Shown piece after piece: positions 23,817 to 34,440 of a DNA stretch of 64,000 nucleotides. This DNA is from Anaeromicropila populeti (lineage in GTDB: Bacteria; Bacillota; Clostridia; Lachnospirales; Lachnospiraceae): positions 105,009 through 169,008 of the forward strand of contig NZ_FOYZ01000008.1 in the NCBI RefSeq assembly GCF_900112775.1. Reading direction: 5' to 3'. Within the stretch, counting starts at the first letter, position 1, and each line of letters opens with the position of its first letter. The notes under the pieces are model-generated. The model did no database searches and was not told where the DNA came from. It worked only from the letters and a program-made list of their open reading frames with translations. Made by a program: the position numbers and the translations under genes.

Positions 23817-25706
23817 TTATATAAGTTCTTCTGGTTTTTCCACTGCATAGTTTTCGTAGTCAGAAACAGTATTTGCTCCAGTTAAATCTACAGAATCAGA
23901 ATAGGTACCAACTGTAATGGTAATATCACTTGTTCCATCTACATATACAGTTCCATCTTCACCAACAATACGAACCGTTTTTCCTGATTCATCTACAATG
24001 GTTCCTTCACTGTATAAATTGCTTACTTCACTATCTTTTGTTACAATCCATTTTGAATCCTGGCTGATGTAAAGATTTGCATATCCGATGCCACCAGCAC
24101 CAGCATATGTTTCATCATTAACAAATGCTCCAGTAAGGGTACTTCCTGATGTCATATAAAAATCCAGATTACTAACCGAATCCCAAATTACATCTCCAGT
24201 CATATCCTGACTGATTCCAGTAAAGACACAATCAGAGCCATTGCTGCCGCTACTTCCCCATCCTCTTGCGTTGGTATTGCCTGTGCATTGCAGGAAAAAT
24301 TCATTTGTGTCAGAATAATTCATATCTACATCTTCCAATGTTATAGTACATTCTGTGTTAGTAGTATAGAATACACCTCCACTTTTACTTGTAATAGAGC
24401 CACCTTTCATTTGAAACGTTGAATTTCCCACTTCGGAATCACCTGACATACTTTGATATAGAATTACAGTCCAGTTACAATCATTTTGCTCATTCGTTGG
24501 CATATTTCCAGTCAAATCTGAATTATAGAGCCTTAATGAATTTAACCCTTCAATACATACTGCTTCAGATCCAGTTGCTGTAAGCTGTGCATCATTGATA
24601 GCAATATCGGCAGTGCAATATACGGCTGGAGATCCAACTCCATTTGAGGTATAACTTCCTCCATCAATTACCATCGTACCACTTCCTCGGTCACTGCGGA
24701 CTGCTGCTGCTGATTCTCCATTGGTTTCAACATTCAAATCCCATGCATACAGTGTACCACCGCCTGCCACATGAATACCGCCTGAGGTATTTGCTGTTGT
24801 ATTTATCGTTGCATCATCAACATAAACTATTCCATCTCCATAAGAAAAGATACCTGCACCACCTGCTGCATCTGTAGTAAATGTGCCACCATTTACATAT
24901 GCTGTACCGTCAGTAACTAGTAAGCCGGCACCTACACCATAAAAGCTGGAATTATCGCCTCCCGTACTATCTTCTGAAGTTCTGTCCAAAGTAATATTGT
25001 TTAAAACAAGCTTTGCCCCATCTTGTACCAATATTGCATTTTCATCTGTTCCTGTCGAAGTAAAAGTATCTCCATCCACAGTGGTATCTTCTGTATAAGT
25101 TTTCACTGCATCATAGCTGTCCACACCAGAAGACTGGTTATTCATTCCCGGCTGTCCCATACTTGACGAAGATGCAGCATTTAACACTGTTACTTTTGAT
25201 ACTTCTCCACTGGCATCAAATTCTACACTTAGAATATCGTCTGCCTGAATATCTGCTAATGTTCCCTGGGTTTCCGTATCTCCTTCCAGATAAATAACAG
25301 ATTCATCTGATATTGTCAACGTGTATGTCTCGTCGCCTGCTGTAAAAATAGATTCTGGCATATTGCCGCCTCCTGATGGTGGCTCTCCTGGCATGACTTC
25401 TTCTGTTGCGGCTTCTTCTGTTGCTGTCTCGCCTGATGGTGCCTCACCTGATGGTGTTTCCCCTGATGGCGGCTCACCCATAGCATCCATAAAGCTGCTG
25501 ATGGTTCCTAATGTTAGTATAATTTCACTTCCGCTCAAACTGGATACCTGGCCATAAATGATTTCTGATGAATATTGTGAGTCTGTTTGAACAACAGACT
25601 CTGTTGCAGCCGTTCCTTCCGATGTGGACTGGTTACCATTACAACTGGTAATCATTAAGCTTAAAGCAAGACCGGTACCTAATATAATATATTTTTTTGA
25701 TTTCAT
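23817..25706 (-). CDS. Large surface lipoprotein with beta-helix-like repeats
   Basis: 629 aa from the ATG at 25706 (GGAGG 8 bp upstream). Signal peptide ending in the lipobox M-I-T-S-C, then a Ser/Thr/Gln-rich linker. Between about 75 and 115 there is a Pro/Gly/Glu repeat (PSGE units such as GEPPSGETPSGEAPSGE). The remainder is Gly/Asn/Thr-rich with repeated short strands (DGAKLVLNNITLDR, GGTFTTDAAGGAG, GGSYTSNGVGSP), suggesting a right-handed beta-helix like carbohydrate-binding or adhesin proteins of gut Firmicutes. No catalytic motif seen. Function unknown, exposed on the cell surface. Confidence 0.75.
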   Translation of the reverse strand: MKSKKYIILGTGLALSLMITSCNGNQSTSEGTAATESVVQTDSQYSSEIIYGQVSSLSGSEIILTLGTISSFMDAMGEPPSGETPSGEAPSGETATEEAATEEVMPGEPPSGGGNMPESIFTAGDETYTLTISDESVIYLEGDTETQGTLADIQADDILSVEFDASGEVSKVTVLNAASSSSMGQPGMNNQSSGVDSYDAVKTYTEDTTVDGDTFTSTGTDENAILVQDGAKLVLNNITLDRTSEDSTGGDNSSFYGVGAGLLVTDGTAYVNGGTFTTDAAGGAGIFSYGDGIVYVDDATINTTANTSGGIHVAGGGTLYAWDLNVETNGESAAAVRSDRGSGTMVIDGGSYTSNGVGSPAVYCTADIAINDAQLTATGSEAVCIEGLNSLRLYNSDLTGNMPTNEQNDCNWTVILYQSMSGDSEVGNSTFQMKGGSITSKSGGVFYTTNTECTITLEDVDMNYSDTNEFFLQCTGNTNARGWGSSGSNGSDCVFTGISQDMTGDVIWDSVSNLDFYMTSGSTLTGAFVNDETYAGAGGIGYANLYISQDSKWIVTKDSEVSNLYSEGTIVDESGKTVRIVGEDGTVYVDGTSDITITVGTYSDSVDLTGANTVSDYENYAVEKPEELI

Positions 25707-25890
25707 AATATCATCCTCCAAATTTTCTGTACTATTAAGTTGATATTAGTATACAGAAAGTTTGTTATGATACTATGTTTAAACAGTGAAAAAACTATGT
25801 CCTCACCATTACGTTTCGTGAATTAATATAACCTCTACTAGGATAGTAGATTATTACGTTACGTCAGAGTCAATACTTATTTTATCTTTT

Positions 25891-28800
25891 TTAGAAAAGC
25901 AGCTCCAGCTGTTCCGCATCCTCTACTTCTACCCTGGCAGGCACCAGCACCTTTACTTCCTCTTCTCCCTTAATCTGTCTGCTTTTTAAATATTCTTTTC
26001 CATTCTTTATATTGGATGGATTTAGAACCAAGGCATATATATTATCAAAACGGTTATAAATGGATTCTCCGCCCAACCCAGACAAACAAATCAGCTGTGT
26101 ATTATTTTTTCTCGCTAAATCCATAATTGGCTTCAATAAGTGAGAAGCATTGGTTTGAGCAAATGGATTATCCATAATTAAAACCTTTCCTTCTTCCCGC
26201 TCCATAAATAAATCCGTACTGTCTCTTCTCATAAAGGATAACAAACTGGATAAAATAACGAAAGCTGATAAAAAGCCCTCACCTCCTGAATTTTTTGCCA
26301 CCTGCTCCCATGTAATCGGATATTCCTTTTGCTCCTCAATTTTATAAAGCTTAATTTGAACATTGGATGTTCCTACTACATAATCATATAAATACCTTGT
26401 TGTAATCTGATTTCCTATCATCTCTTCAATATTTTTATTTTCTTCTAACAGCTCTACACAGACTCTGGTCAACTGATTTAAAAAGTCATCTAGCTTTACC
26501 CTGTATACAGGTTCCTGCTCCTCCCAAATAGGAACCTTAACAGCCAGCATCTTTAAGTCTCGTCCCCTAACATGAATTCTGGAATTTCGGTCAATTTTTT
26601 GCAGACTGTCATGAACCTCTTTCAAATAGTCAAAGAGAAGTTCCATCAAGTAAGTCTTTTCTTTCTCAATCAAAGCAATATCCACGTCCAATTTTTCTGT
26701 CAGTGCCTGAAAAGAGCCTGTAATAATGCCATGCTGTTCCAATAAAAGTACTGGCTGCAAGCGCAAATCATACAACCGTTCCAAAGGCTTGTGAAAAAAT
26801 TCATCTAAAAACTTCTCTTTCATTAACAATTGGTTGATTTCATCGTTAACATCCTGTTGCAGCCTTGTATACTTGTCATTGTTAGCTCTGTAATCCCTCA
26901 ACAGCCTGCCGCGAAATTCATTCCATTCCTGCTTATTGAAATCTTTTAGATTTTCTTCAAACACAATTTTCTCTTTCGGCTGAAAATCAAAGTCCTTTAA
27001 AACAGCATCATTTTCCTGCAAATAATTTATTTTATCCTGTATGGATTTCAACATAGAGAGGCTTTCTTTCTTCTCCCTCTCCATTTTAATAATATCCCCT
27101 TGAAAATTGCGTTCCACAATTTCATTCCTTGGAAGCAATTCTCTCTCTCCTGTCAGACGTTCTAAATTTCGCATCTCATTCTCAATAGAATTATCCAACA
27201 CCGCTGTTTTCTTATCTAAATCATTGTATGTTGTATTCAGAATAGACTTCTTATCCTCCAGTTTGTCAATAACCCTGTCTATTTCCTCCATTAAATAAGA
27301 ATCATACCGCAGTTCCTTATATTCGCTTTCCTCAACGTTATTTTTGGAAGAAACCTTAAGTAGTTCCTTTTCTGCTTCTTGAAAACGCTTATCTGCTGAT
27401 GTCACTTCCTCCTCTAACCGCAGCTGCTCCCTGCCGAAATTTTGGGAAATAGCAATATACTTTGCCTCTATATCCTCTATATCCTTTTCTAAAAGAGTAC
27501 CTGTTTTAAAGTTCTGGTACAAGTTCAGCTTTTCCTGCAATATCTCCTGCTTTCGGCCAGCCTCCATTTTATTTTGCTCGACCTCTCTCCAGTCTCCATT
27601 TAATTTTTCCTGTTTCAGTCTGACAGACTCACTGTCTTCCTTTAATACACCAATTTCATTTTCCAGTTTCACAAGATCCTTCCTATGCTGTAAGTAGGCT
27701 TTATATTTCGCAAGCAAAGCTTCTAAATCCACCTTCATCCGATCAGACTGCATCATCATTTGGTTTATTTCCTTTGCCTCTGACTCCAGCTCCTTTATCC
27801 GTTTGGCAGAATTATCCTTAGCTTCCCTGCACTTTGCAATATCAACATTGCATTTCTCCAACATTTCCTGAAACTGACCTACCTTGCGGTTACAGTTTTT
27901 ATATTTTTCCTCTGTAATAGTCTGGTATTTTACAGTATTCTGCTTATCCCGATAAAAAGAAATTTCTTCTCTTCTTCTTTCAATTCGCCCCTTCAGATTA
28001 TTTAAATGTTCTTCTTTCTCTTTCAATATTTTGACCAGTTCTGCTTCATCCAGCAAATGCTTATTAAACAAAACATAAAAGTGAATTTTCTCAGAGGACA
28101 AAATGCCCCCTCCTGTCCTTTTCAATTCAGACGGTGTCTCAATTTTATCCCTTTCTATAATAGGAACAGGTGAGGTAGTAAAAATTTCAAGATTCTTATC
28201 CTTTAGCTTCCCAAGTTCCCCTCTAGTCATTATCACACTATACGGAAGAAAGGGATTATCCTCTACCAATTTTTGATTTTCTTCCACTGTCTTCCCATTA
28301 TTTTTCATCCAGTTCATTCCTGTAACCGGAAAAATCCCTTCCTTTTCAAACACATTTTCTAATTCCTTAGGCAGTTCCAGTATTTTTCCGGATTTCAAAT
28401 GGCTGTATTCCTTTTCACAAGAATCCATCTCCTGTTCCTGCACCCGTTTCACCTGCTCCAATTCGTTAATTTTAGCAGTAAAATGTTCCAATATTACATC
28501 AGTCTGAAAAATCTCCTTCGCCTCTAGACTGATATACTGCAACATACTTGCCCGCTCTTTTAACTGGGCTTCAAATTCCTCACTCACTTCCTGCTGCCGG
28601 TTGTAGTTCTGTTCCAGCTTTCCTTTGTTCTCACGCAAATCATCCATTGTCCTGTCAAGACTATGACTTTTTTCCTCTAACTCAACCTGCTTCGTTTTAG
28701 CAGCAGTTAAAGTCTTGGACTGCTCCTGCATCTGCTTTTTGCACACTTCAAGAGCTTCTTCCAGAAAACCCTCCTCATAATAGCCTACAATATTTCTTCG

Positions 28801-30300
28801 ATAAGACGTGCCATATCTTTCATTAAACTCCTTCTCACTGTCGTCATACTGCTTTATCATGGCATTTTCTCCACCACGACGGTTTTCTAAGGCTGCTAAC
28901 AATTTGGTCTGCTGTGCCAGAATCCCAGCAAGCCTCTCCTTCTCCTCCTCGATTTCTTGCAGTCTTTTTTCAATTTCCTTACTCGCTTTCCCCTGCTCTA
29001 TTGTTTCCTTTTCATAAAAACAACGCAGATTATACCCCAGATTATCTCTTTCTGGAGCCAAATCCTCATCCTTCTTCCTGGCAATTTCTAACTCATTCTC
29101 ATACCGCTGCAATTCCCTTGAACGATTTCGATAAGTTTCAAATAACCTGGCACATTGGCATACACTTGATCTATGCCTGCTCTCGTCTAGCTCTTTCTTA
29201 TTTCTATCTAGCTCCCTGCTTACTCGTTCCATTTCAAACAGGATGCCTTCCCTCTTATCTTTCATTTCATATATTTCAAAGGACTTTTCCTCATATTTCA
29301 CTTTGTTCATTGCCTTTACCAGCGTTTCTATCTGTTCATTGATTTGATTTTCCTCATACCGTCCTTCCTCTAACAATTCCGTAATAACAGCTGCCACATT
29401 TGCAATTCTATTCTCAAATGCTTCCCGATCCTCAATATTTTTCTTTAATAAATGAACCTTCTCTACAAGAATATCTGTTTCCTTTTGAAATGTAACAATT
29501 GTCTCCCTAATCTGATAACTTGACTTGTTCTTTTTATACTGCTCGATATACTGCTTTACAAGCTTTCCAAATTCCTTCATCCGGTTATTTTCTTTATTCA
29601 GATAATCCTCTACCGCAGGAAGAAACCATTTTTCCGTTAATCCCTTTTCGTCCTTTGCCTCTTTAAATAGTTCAGAAAGTCCTGACTCCTTTATATTTAC
29701 TTTCTTAATAATGGACTCCCATTCCTTATAATAAATCTGATATTCAGACAATCTTTCAAAATAAGCCCGGCTTCTTGTTCTGTTACTCATTTCAAAATAA
29801 TCAAATTGCCTTGGCATATCCTGCTTCCGCTGTTCAAAAAGCTGGCGGCACACAGAAAATCCTTTCAGCTTCTTTTCCTTTCCCGAACATTCCACAATAG
29901 GGATATTTTGTATATCAAACTCGTTTTGGTTTTTATACTCAGAAATAAATCGAATCATTTCCAATTCTTCTTTTTCCCCATCTTCTTTTGGAGCCTGGTT
30001 TTTACGAACCATCATTCCCGTCAATACATATCCTGCTTTCCCATCCAGTTCCCATTCTACCAGAATGAAAGTAGGACGGTTAGTATTGAAATAACTAGAA
30101 AACGGCCGCTCAGTTGTATTCTGCCTGCTGTTATGCACAAATAAGGAGGTCACCATCTGCACAAAAACAGATTTACCACCACCATTTTTCAATGAAAATA
30201 ACGTACTTCTGCTTCCCAGCTGAAATATTTCATCATCGATTCGTATGGTATCATTATTATAATTTACATTAATCATACGAATTGCATTTATCCTACTCAT
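25891..30300 (-). CDS. jetC: Wadjet SMC-like ATPase JetC
   Basis: 1469 aa from the ATG at 30300 (GGGAGG upstream), overlapping the jetB stop. N-terminal head with Walker A NGGGKS (40-44), a very long Lys/Glu-rich coiled-coil middle (about 230-1250), and a C-terminal head with signature NSGGEGFLSAF (about 1335) and Walker B-type VLIMDNPFAQTNA (about 1370). This is the architecture of MukB/SMC-like JetC proteins, which extrude plasmid DNA for cleavage by JetD. Last gene of the jetDABC operon. Full length and without frameshift, so the system looks intact. Confidence 0.9.
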   Translation of the reverse strand: MSRINAIRMINVNYNNDTIRIDDEIFQLGSRSTLFSLKNGGGKSVFVQMVTSLFVHNSRQNTTERPFSSYFNTNRPTFILVEWELDGKAGYVLTGMMVRKNQAPKEDGEKEELEMIRFISEYKNQNEFDIQNIPIVECSGKEKKLKGFSVCRQLFEQRKQDMPRQFDYFEMSNRTRSRAYFERLSEYQIYYKEWESIIKKVNIKESGLSELFKEAKDEKGLTEKWFLPAVEDYLNKENNRMKEFGKLVKQYIEQYKKNKSSYQIRETIVTFQKETDILVEKVHLLKKNIEDREAFENRIANVAAVITELLEEGRYEENQINEQIETLVKAMNKVKYEEKSFEIYEMKDKREGILFEMERVSRELDRNKKELDESRHRSSVCQCARLFETYRNRSRELQRYENELEIARKKDEDLAPERDNLGYNLRCFYEKETIEQGKASKEIEKRLQEIEEEKERLAGILAQQTKLLAALENRRGGENAMIKQYDDSEKEFNERYGTSYRRNIVGYYEEGFLEEALEVCKKQMQEQSKTLTAAKTKQVELEEKSHSLDRTMDDLRENKGKLEQNYNRQQEVSEEFEAQLKERASMLQYISLEAKEIFQTDVILEHFTAKINELEQVKRVQEQEMDSCEKEYSHLKSGKILELPKELENVFEKEGIFPVTGMNWMKNNGKTVEENQKLVEDNPFLPYSVIMTRGELGKLKDKNLEIFTTSPVPIIERDKIETPSELKRTGGGILSSEKIHFYVLFNKHLLDEAELVKILKEKEEHLNNLKGRIERRREEISFYRDKQNTVKYQTITEEKYKNCNRKVGQFQEMLEKCNVDIAKCREAKDNSAKRIKELESEAKEINQMMMQSDRMKVDLEALLAKYKAYLQHRKDLVKLENEIGVLKEDSESVRLKQEKLNGDWREVEQNKMEAGRKQEILQEKLNLYQNFKTGTLLEKDIEDIEAKYIAISQNFGREQLRLEEEVTSADKRFQEAEKELLKVSSKNNVEESEYKELRYDSYLMEEIDRVIDKLEDKKSILNTTYNDLDKKTAVLDNSIENEMRNLERLTGERELLPRNEIVERNFQGDIIKMEREKKESLSMLKSIQDKINYLQENDAVLKDFDFQPKEKIVFEENLKDFNKQEWNEFRGRLLRDYRANNDKYTRLQQDVNDEINQLLMKEKFLDEFFHKPLERLYDLRLQPVLLLEQHGIITGSFQALTEKLDVDIALIEKEKTYLMELLFDYLKEVHDSLQKIDRNSRIHVRGRDLKMLAVKVPIWEEQEPVYRVKLDDFLNQLTRVCVELLEENKNIEEMIGNQITTRYLYDYVVGTSNVQIKLYKIEEQKEYPITWEQVAKNSGGEGFLSAFVILSSLLSFMRRDSTDLFMEREEGKVLIMDNPFAQTNASHLLKPIMDLARKNNTQLICLSGLGGESIYNRFDNIYALVLNPSNIKNGKEYLKSRQIKGEEEVKVLVPARVEVEDAEQLELLF

Positions 30301-31009
30301 CAATTTCCCTCCCCAATACCTTTAGCACCCGATTATAGTGATTCTTGTTTAATAAGTTCCAGTCCATAAACTGGTTCAGTTTCTCGGTTGTCTGTATCAT
30401 ATCATCCTTTTCAATATACTCAATCAATCCCTGCTTCTGTAAAAATACTAAGATATTGTACAAAAAGCCTTCTTTTGTAGTTTTTGCCTTTGAACCGCCC
30501 TCTGCACTGCGTAGTGCTTCAAACGCTTCCAGCATATTAGTAAATGCAACTCCTGTTTTTTCCTGTTCCTCCACTTCCATCTGTTCCGCGCCTTCTTTCA
30601 GACGATCCGAAATGCAGTTCTGCAATTCCCCCACCCTCATAAATCTTCTTGCCAGACTGCTGCTTCCCTGTCCATCATAAAACTCAACTAAAATAGTTAA
30701 AATAACAAACTGAGACAGATAATAGTCCTTATCCGTTGCTCCAGACTTACAAAGCATGTCCTTTAAATCCTTTTTGGAAAAACCAAGCACATAATTATCT
30801 TCCTCTGGAATAAGATAAACCGTATTTCCATATCGTTCTACCCTGCTCATAGCGGCCTCTCCCTGACTCTTTACAAGTGTCATAATTTTATCCTCATTCA
30901 TATAAGCATAATATAACTCTTTATTGGTTTCTTCACTAATCTGCCTGTTTTTCAGCAACTCATAAAAAATCTTCTGACTTATTTGTATTTCTTCCAATTC
31001 ATATCCCAT
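30293..31009 (-). CDS. jetB: Wadjet kleisin-partner JetB (DUF6063-like)
   Basis: 238 aa, soluble, mostly helical and acidic, with no catalytic motif. Its place between JetA and JetC, with overlap into jetC, and its length match the MukE-like winged-helix JetB component that binds the kleisin JetA. Assignment is mainly from context; the family resembles the DUF6063 proteins found in clostridial Wadjet loci. Confidence 0.75.
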   Translation of the reverse strand: MGYELEEIQISQKIFYELLKNRQISEETNKELYYAYMNEDKIMTLVKSQGEAAMSRVERYGNTVYLIPEEDNYVLGFSKKDLKDMLCKSGATDKDYYLSQFVILTILVEFYDGQGSSSLARRFMRVGELQNCISDRLKEGAEQMEVEEQEKTGVAFTNMLEAFEALRSAEGGSKAKTTKEGFLYNILVFLQKQGLIEYIEKDDMIQTTEKLNQFMDWNLLNKNHYNRVLKVLGREIDE

Positions 31010-31039
31010 ACGAATCCTCCTGTCTGCACCATCTATGTT

Positions 31040-32641
31040 CTATTCTATACGCAGGCAGACATTGGAACACTTAATTCGTTTCCTGCCTCCTGACTCACTC
31101 ATTACATTATCAAACACGATTTGTTCCTCGTCCTCCAGACGATAAATCAATATGTTCTTTATCTGGCTCAATTCTGGATTTTCGTCCAATAGCTCTATGA
31201 CACAGGTGCTTAGTTGAAACTCCAAAACCTCCTCTGCCAGATTTTCCTTTCTTTCCTTTCTCCATACGTCTAAAGAAATTTCCTTACTTTGTATCAGTTC
31301 AATCATTACCTCTTTAAAAATTTCCACAGAAGGAAGCAGGAACTCTCTTTCTTCCTCATTTATTTCTTCCTTTATTTTCTTTAATGTCGTTCCACCAGCT
31401 TTAGCCGCATACCACAACAGAATCCAAAGGCATTTTTTATATTTTTTTAATCTTTCCAGCTTTTCCTGTAACTGTGCCTCCTGCCAGTCCTCTTCTTCTA
31501 TGGAGATAAAATCCTCATCCTCATTTTTCTTTTTATAAATTGGCTTTTGCAGCTCCAGCGCCTTGTTAAGATTGTACGTTTTTTCCCAGTCCTTTTGAAA
31601 AAGCGGACGCAGAAATAAATCCATTCGTTCCAACAAAGAAACATCCTTTAATACCCGATCGTATACCTCTTCCCTCATATGAAATCTTCTGATAAGTGCC
31701 ATCTGTGACAAACTTTCTAATTCCTTTGTGTATAAATCCTTTAAATCAAAATGAGTCCCTAGTATTTTCTGATGCTCGTCCAATGCACGTTCTAAGTAGC
31801 CTTCAATAATCTTTAGGTTATTTAAATTTTTTTCCTCTTCTTTTCCCAACTTATTAATATTAATATCCTTTTCTTCCAGTTCCCGAATCCGTTCCTTAAT
31901 ATGGTTCTGATAGCCTGCGAATTTCTTTTTTGTCCCCTTTATCACATCCAGGTTTTCCTCTAATACCGTTCTGTAATCCTCCACTGAATAGGATAGAGCA
32001 TTTTGTCTGATTCTGCGCATTGTTTCTTGAATTTTTTGTAACTGTATTCTTAACAAGTCAAATATTCTCTTAATATCGTCTACTGCCTGGTCATAGGTAG
32101 CTTTTTCAAGATGCAGTTTAAAAATCATTTCATGGACAGTCAGTCGCAAATTACTGTCTATTTCCAACGTGGATAGCATTAAATTATACCCTTCGTCTGT
32201 AAGATAATAGGTTGTTCTTTTTACATCTCCCTCTTCATATGCAATCCGGTTTCCAACAAAGCTGATATAAATATCACGATACCCTGATGCTTCATAATCG
32301 TACCCTTTAAAATACATTGCCTTCCCTTCGTTGCACAAAATAGAATTTACAACAAAATTACCCAGTTCCTTGCATTGTTCATAGGAAATCGCTTTTTGAA
32401 ACCACTGTGAATTCACTTGATCAATAAAATCAGCAATATCATCCATTGTACAGATTTCTTCCTTTAAAGATTGTTCCATGATATAGAGAAGAATGGTAAA
32501 AATCAAATTAGTTTGTTCATAAAACTCATTAAAATCATACTGTTTCCAGATAAGCTTTCCAATACTAGTCTTGAAGAGCTGTGCATATGCTCCTATTTTT
32601 TCCATACGCTTAGAAAAATTTTTTAAATACTCAAATGTCAT
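31040..32641 (-). CDS. jetA: Wadjet kleisin-like JetA (DUF5716-like)
   Basis: 533 aa, helical, with long coiled segments (about 190-300) and an N-terminal winged-helix-like region. It resembles the DUF5716 group annotated as Wadjet JetA in Lachnospiraceae, which supports a type III-like assignment. As MukF-type kleisin it would bridge the JetC heads. It lies 20 bp after jetD and 30 bp before jetB, all on one transcript. No defect seen. Confidence 0.78.
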   Translation of the reverse strand: MTFEYLKNFSKRMEKIGAYAQLFKTSIGKLIWKQYDFNEFYEQTNLIFTILLYIMEQSLKEEICTMDDIADFIDQVNSQWFQKAISYEQCKELGNFVVNSILCNEGKAMYFKGYDYEASGYRDIYISFVGNRIAYEEGDVKRTTYYLTDEGYNLMLSTLEIDSNLRLTVHEMIFKLHLEKATYDQAVDDIKRIFDLLRIQLQKIQETMRRIRQNALSYSVEDYRTVLEENLDVIKGTKKKFAGYQNHIKERIRELEEKDININKLGKEEEKNLNNLKIIEGYLERALDEHQKILGTHFDLKDLYTKELESLSQMALIRRFHMREEVYDRVLKDVSLLERMDLFLRPLFQKDWEKTYNLNKALELQKPIYKKKNEDEDFISIEEEDWQEAQLQEKLERLKKYKKCLWILLWYAAKAGGTTLKKIKEEINEEEREFLLPSVEIFKEVMIELIQSKEISLDVWRKERKENLAEEVLEFQLSTCVIELLDENPELSQIKNILIYRLEDEEQIVFDNVMSESGGRKRIKCSNVCLRIE

Positions 32642-32661
32642 ATGTTCCTACCTTTTCCAAT

Positions 32662-33672
32662 CTATTGTTGTGTAAAATCCTGCAAATTCAATATTTCCTG
32701 CGGGATATACTGACCGTTTTGTAATATCGACACCATTTTTTCTTGTATTGCAGCCTGAAAATACTTTAAAAATTCCTTGCCAATATTCCGATTCTGTCCT
32801 TCCTTTGTATTGGGCAGCCTCTTATTTTCTGCCTTCTTCAGCATTTGTTCATATGCTGTTACAAAAGGAATTATCTTATATTTTCCCATTACAGCCTTGC
32901 ATAACGTTTCATAAATAAGAATACCTTCATAATCCAAATCCCCAAAATAGTACATGCTGTTCTCTTTATTCTGTAAATAATTTTCTACATTCAAATCATA
33001 ATACTGGAATGCTTTGCATACTTTTTTTCCAGCTCCATATATCAGTGTTCCCACCTTAAGTCCCAGAATATCTGTACTCCCCCTTAGTAAGCTCTGCCTC
33101 ATACTATAAAAAGTGTCTTTGTTTTCAATAATCAGGATATTCTGTGGGCAGGATTTATAATGTGCATAATAAGCAAGAGGTTCTGCCGTCTCATAAATCT
33201 TTAAGCCCTCTATTGACATGCCTAGATTTTTAAGAATCCGTTCACCCCCACCTTTTTGTAAAAATTTCTCCCTGCCCCATATCTCAAAGCTCCGTTCGTT
33301 TATGGAAACCTGTTCTATCTCAGTTTCCTTACAGTGGTTCATATAATGATTAAGCATCTGAATATCTTCTCTGTCTGCTATGTACTTTTCTAGATTTTTT
33401 CTATAGTAGTCGATTTGTAACCTTGGATTTAACTGATACTGGAGTTCTTCCTCATAAATACGGTAATCCTTTTCCTCATAGATTACTTTATAGGCATTAT
33501 ATAATGCTGGTGTCTTTCCATTTAAATTGGAGTTTTTTATTGGTTTCAGCCTATTTTCTGCCAACAGTTCCTTTATCAGCTCAACCAGTTCTTTATAGCT
33601 TTGAACCTCAAATAGTTCTTCTATTTTATCTAATGTAATTTTTTTTAATCCCAACTCGCTCAACCGATTCAT
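32662..33672 (-). CDS. jetD: Wadjet nuclease subunit JetD (TOPRIM)
   Basis: 336 aa. The C-terminal half has a TOPRIM-like centre: the acidic strand ILIIE183NKDTF and the D-x-D motif YYFGD245LD247YEG, as in the DUF2220-type JetD proteins that cut plasmid DNA. The N-terminal half (about 1-150) has winged-helix-like segments that in the family bind DNA. It is first among the jet genes here (order D-A-B-C) and starts directly after the CPBP gene stop. The catalytic acids are all present. Confidence 0.85.
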   Translation of the reverse strand: MNRLSELGLKKITLDKIEELFEVQSYKELVELIKELLAENRLKPIKNSNLNGKTPALYNAYKVIYEEKDYRIYEEELQYQLNPRLQIDYYRKNLEKYIADREDIQMLNHYMNHCKETEIEQVSINERSFEIWGREKFLQKGGGERILKNLGMSIEGLKIYETAEPLAYYAHYKSCPQNILIIENKDTFYSMRQSLLRGSTDILGLKVGTLIYGAGKKVCKAFQYYDLNVENYLQNKENSMYYFGDLDYEGILIYETLCKAVMGKYKIIPFVTAYEQMLKKAENKRLPNTKEGQNRNIGKEFLKYFQAAIQEKMVSILQNGQYIPQEILNLQDFTQQ

Positions 33673-34440
33673 TTATATTAACCTGTCTCTCCTTTTTCTT
33701 ATATATAAAAAAATCCCCCACAATACCACAATAACCAGTGATAGCCAAATCAACAGTTCGAGTCTGGCAGATAGATTGGTATCGTCTGAAATTTTACTAT
33801 TAAAATCCCACAAAGCATGTACCAGAATCTGTGGTAAAATAAAACTTGTCTCATAACGGACAATTGCCATAGTCAAACCGAATCCCACAGCAAAAATTAT
33901 CTGTATAATTGTACTTCCTATATCGACGCCTTTCAAAAGATTAAGCATATGAAGGCAGCCAAAAATCACAGAAGATGTAATAATCGATGAAGCTTTTCCC
34001 AAGTGCTTTAATTCCTGTAATAGTACTCCCCGGCAGGACATTTCTTCTGAAAATCCAATTAGTAATGAAATTACAGCTATCATTACTATTTCAACCAGTT
34101 GATCTGTCTTAAGCCGCTGGGAAACCATCGGCATAAATGAAACTATTATAATTGGCAGCATAAACAGAATGCTTTTTCGGTTTACTTTTGTAAGTACACC
34201 CACATTTCCCCATAATTTTTTCCATGAAATAAATGCAATAACCGTAATTGCCTGCAATGCTTCTTCTATCAGTTTTGCAGGATAAAAAGATAGCTCTGGG
34301 CATACCAGATGAATCACTGACTTATAAAATCCTGTCATTACAAGTATTCCAAGCAGTAAATATACTGTTTTATACTTTTTAATCATTGGTCTATCACTAC
34401 TCTCCTTAAAATTAGAAAATCTTTTTGCATAGTATACCAT
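33673..34440 (-). CDS. CPBP-family intramembrane protease-like protein
   Basis: 255 aa from the ATG at 34440; a GTG at 34449 is possible. About seven to eight membrane segments. The CPBP/Abi motif is present: GFSE132E133MSCR137GVLL, then FGCLH164MLN, matching the EExxxR and FxxxH zinc-protease motifs; the third motif may be LVHALWDF. Its stop and the jetD start are adjacent, so it leads the Wadjet operon. CPBP proteins are often bacteriocin immunity or prenyl-protein proteases. A link to Wadjet is unproven but the gene order suggests co-expression. Confidence 0.82.
   Translation of the reverse strand: MVYYAKRFSNFKESSDRPMIKKYKTVYLLLGILVMTGFYKSVIHLVCPELSFYPAKLIEEALQAITVIAFISWKKLWGNVGVLTKVNRKSILFMLPIIIVSFMPMVSQRLKTDQLVEIVMIAVISLLIGFSEEMSCRGVLLQELKHLGKASSIITSSVIFGCLHMLNLLKGVDIGSTIIQIIFAVGFGLTMAIVRYETSFILPQILVHALWDFNSKISDDTNLSARLELLIWLSLVIVVLWGIFLYIRKRRDRLI

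Noticed and set aside
25380-25490. Short tandem repeats resembling a CRISPR or regulatory array
   Set aside because: They encode in-frame PSGE-type repeats of the surface lipoprotein; no spacers and no cas genes.
28914-29342. 142-codon plus-strand open frame
   Set aside because: It lies fully inside jetC on the opposite strand, lacks a ribosome site and family features, and is a shadow of the coiled-coil coding sequence.
34109-34303. 64-codon minus-strand frame inside the CPBP gene
   Set aside because: Overlaps the CPBP coding sequence in another frame and has no ribosome site.
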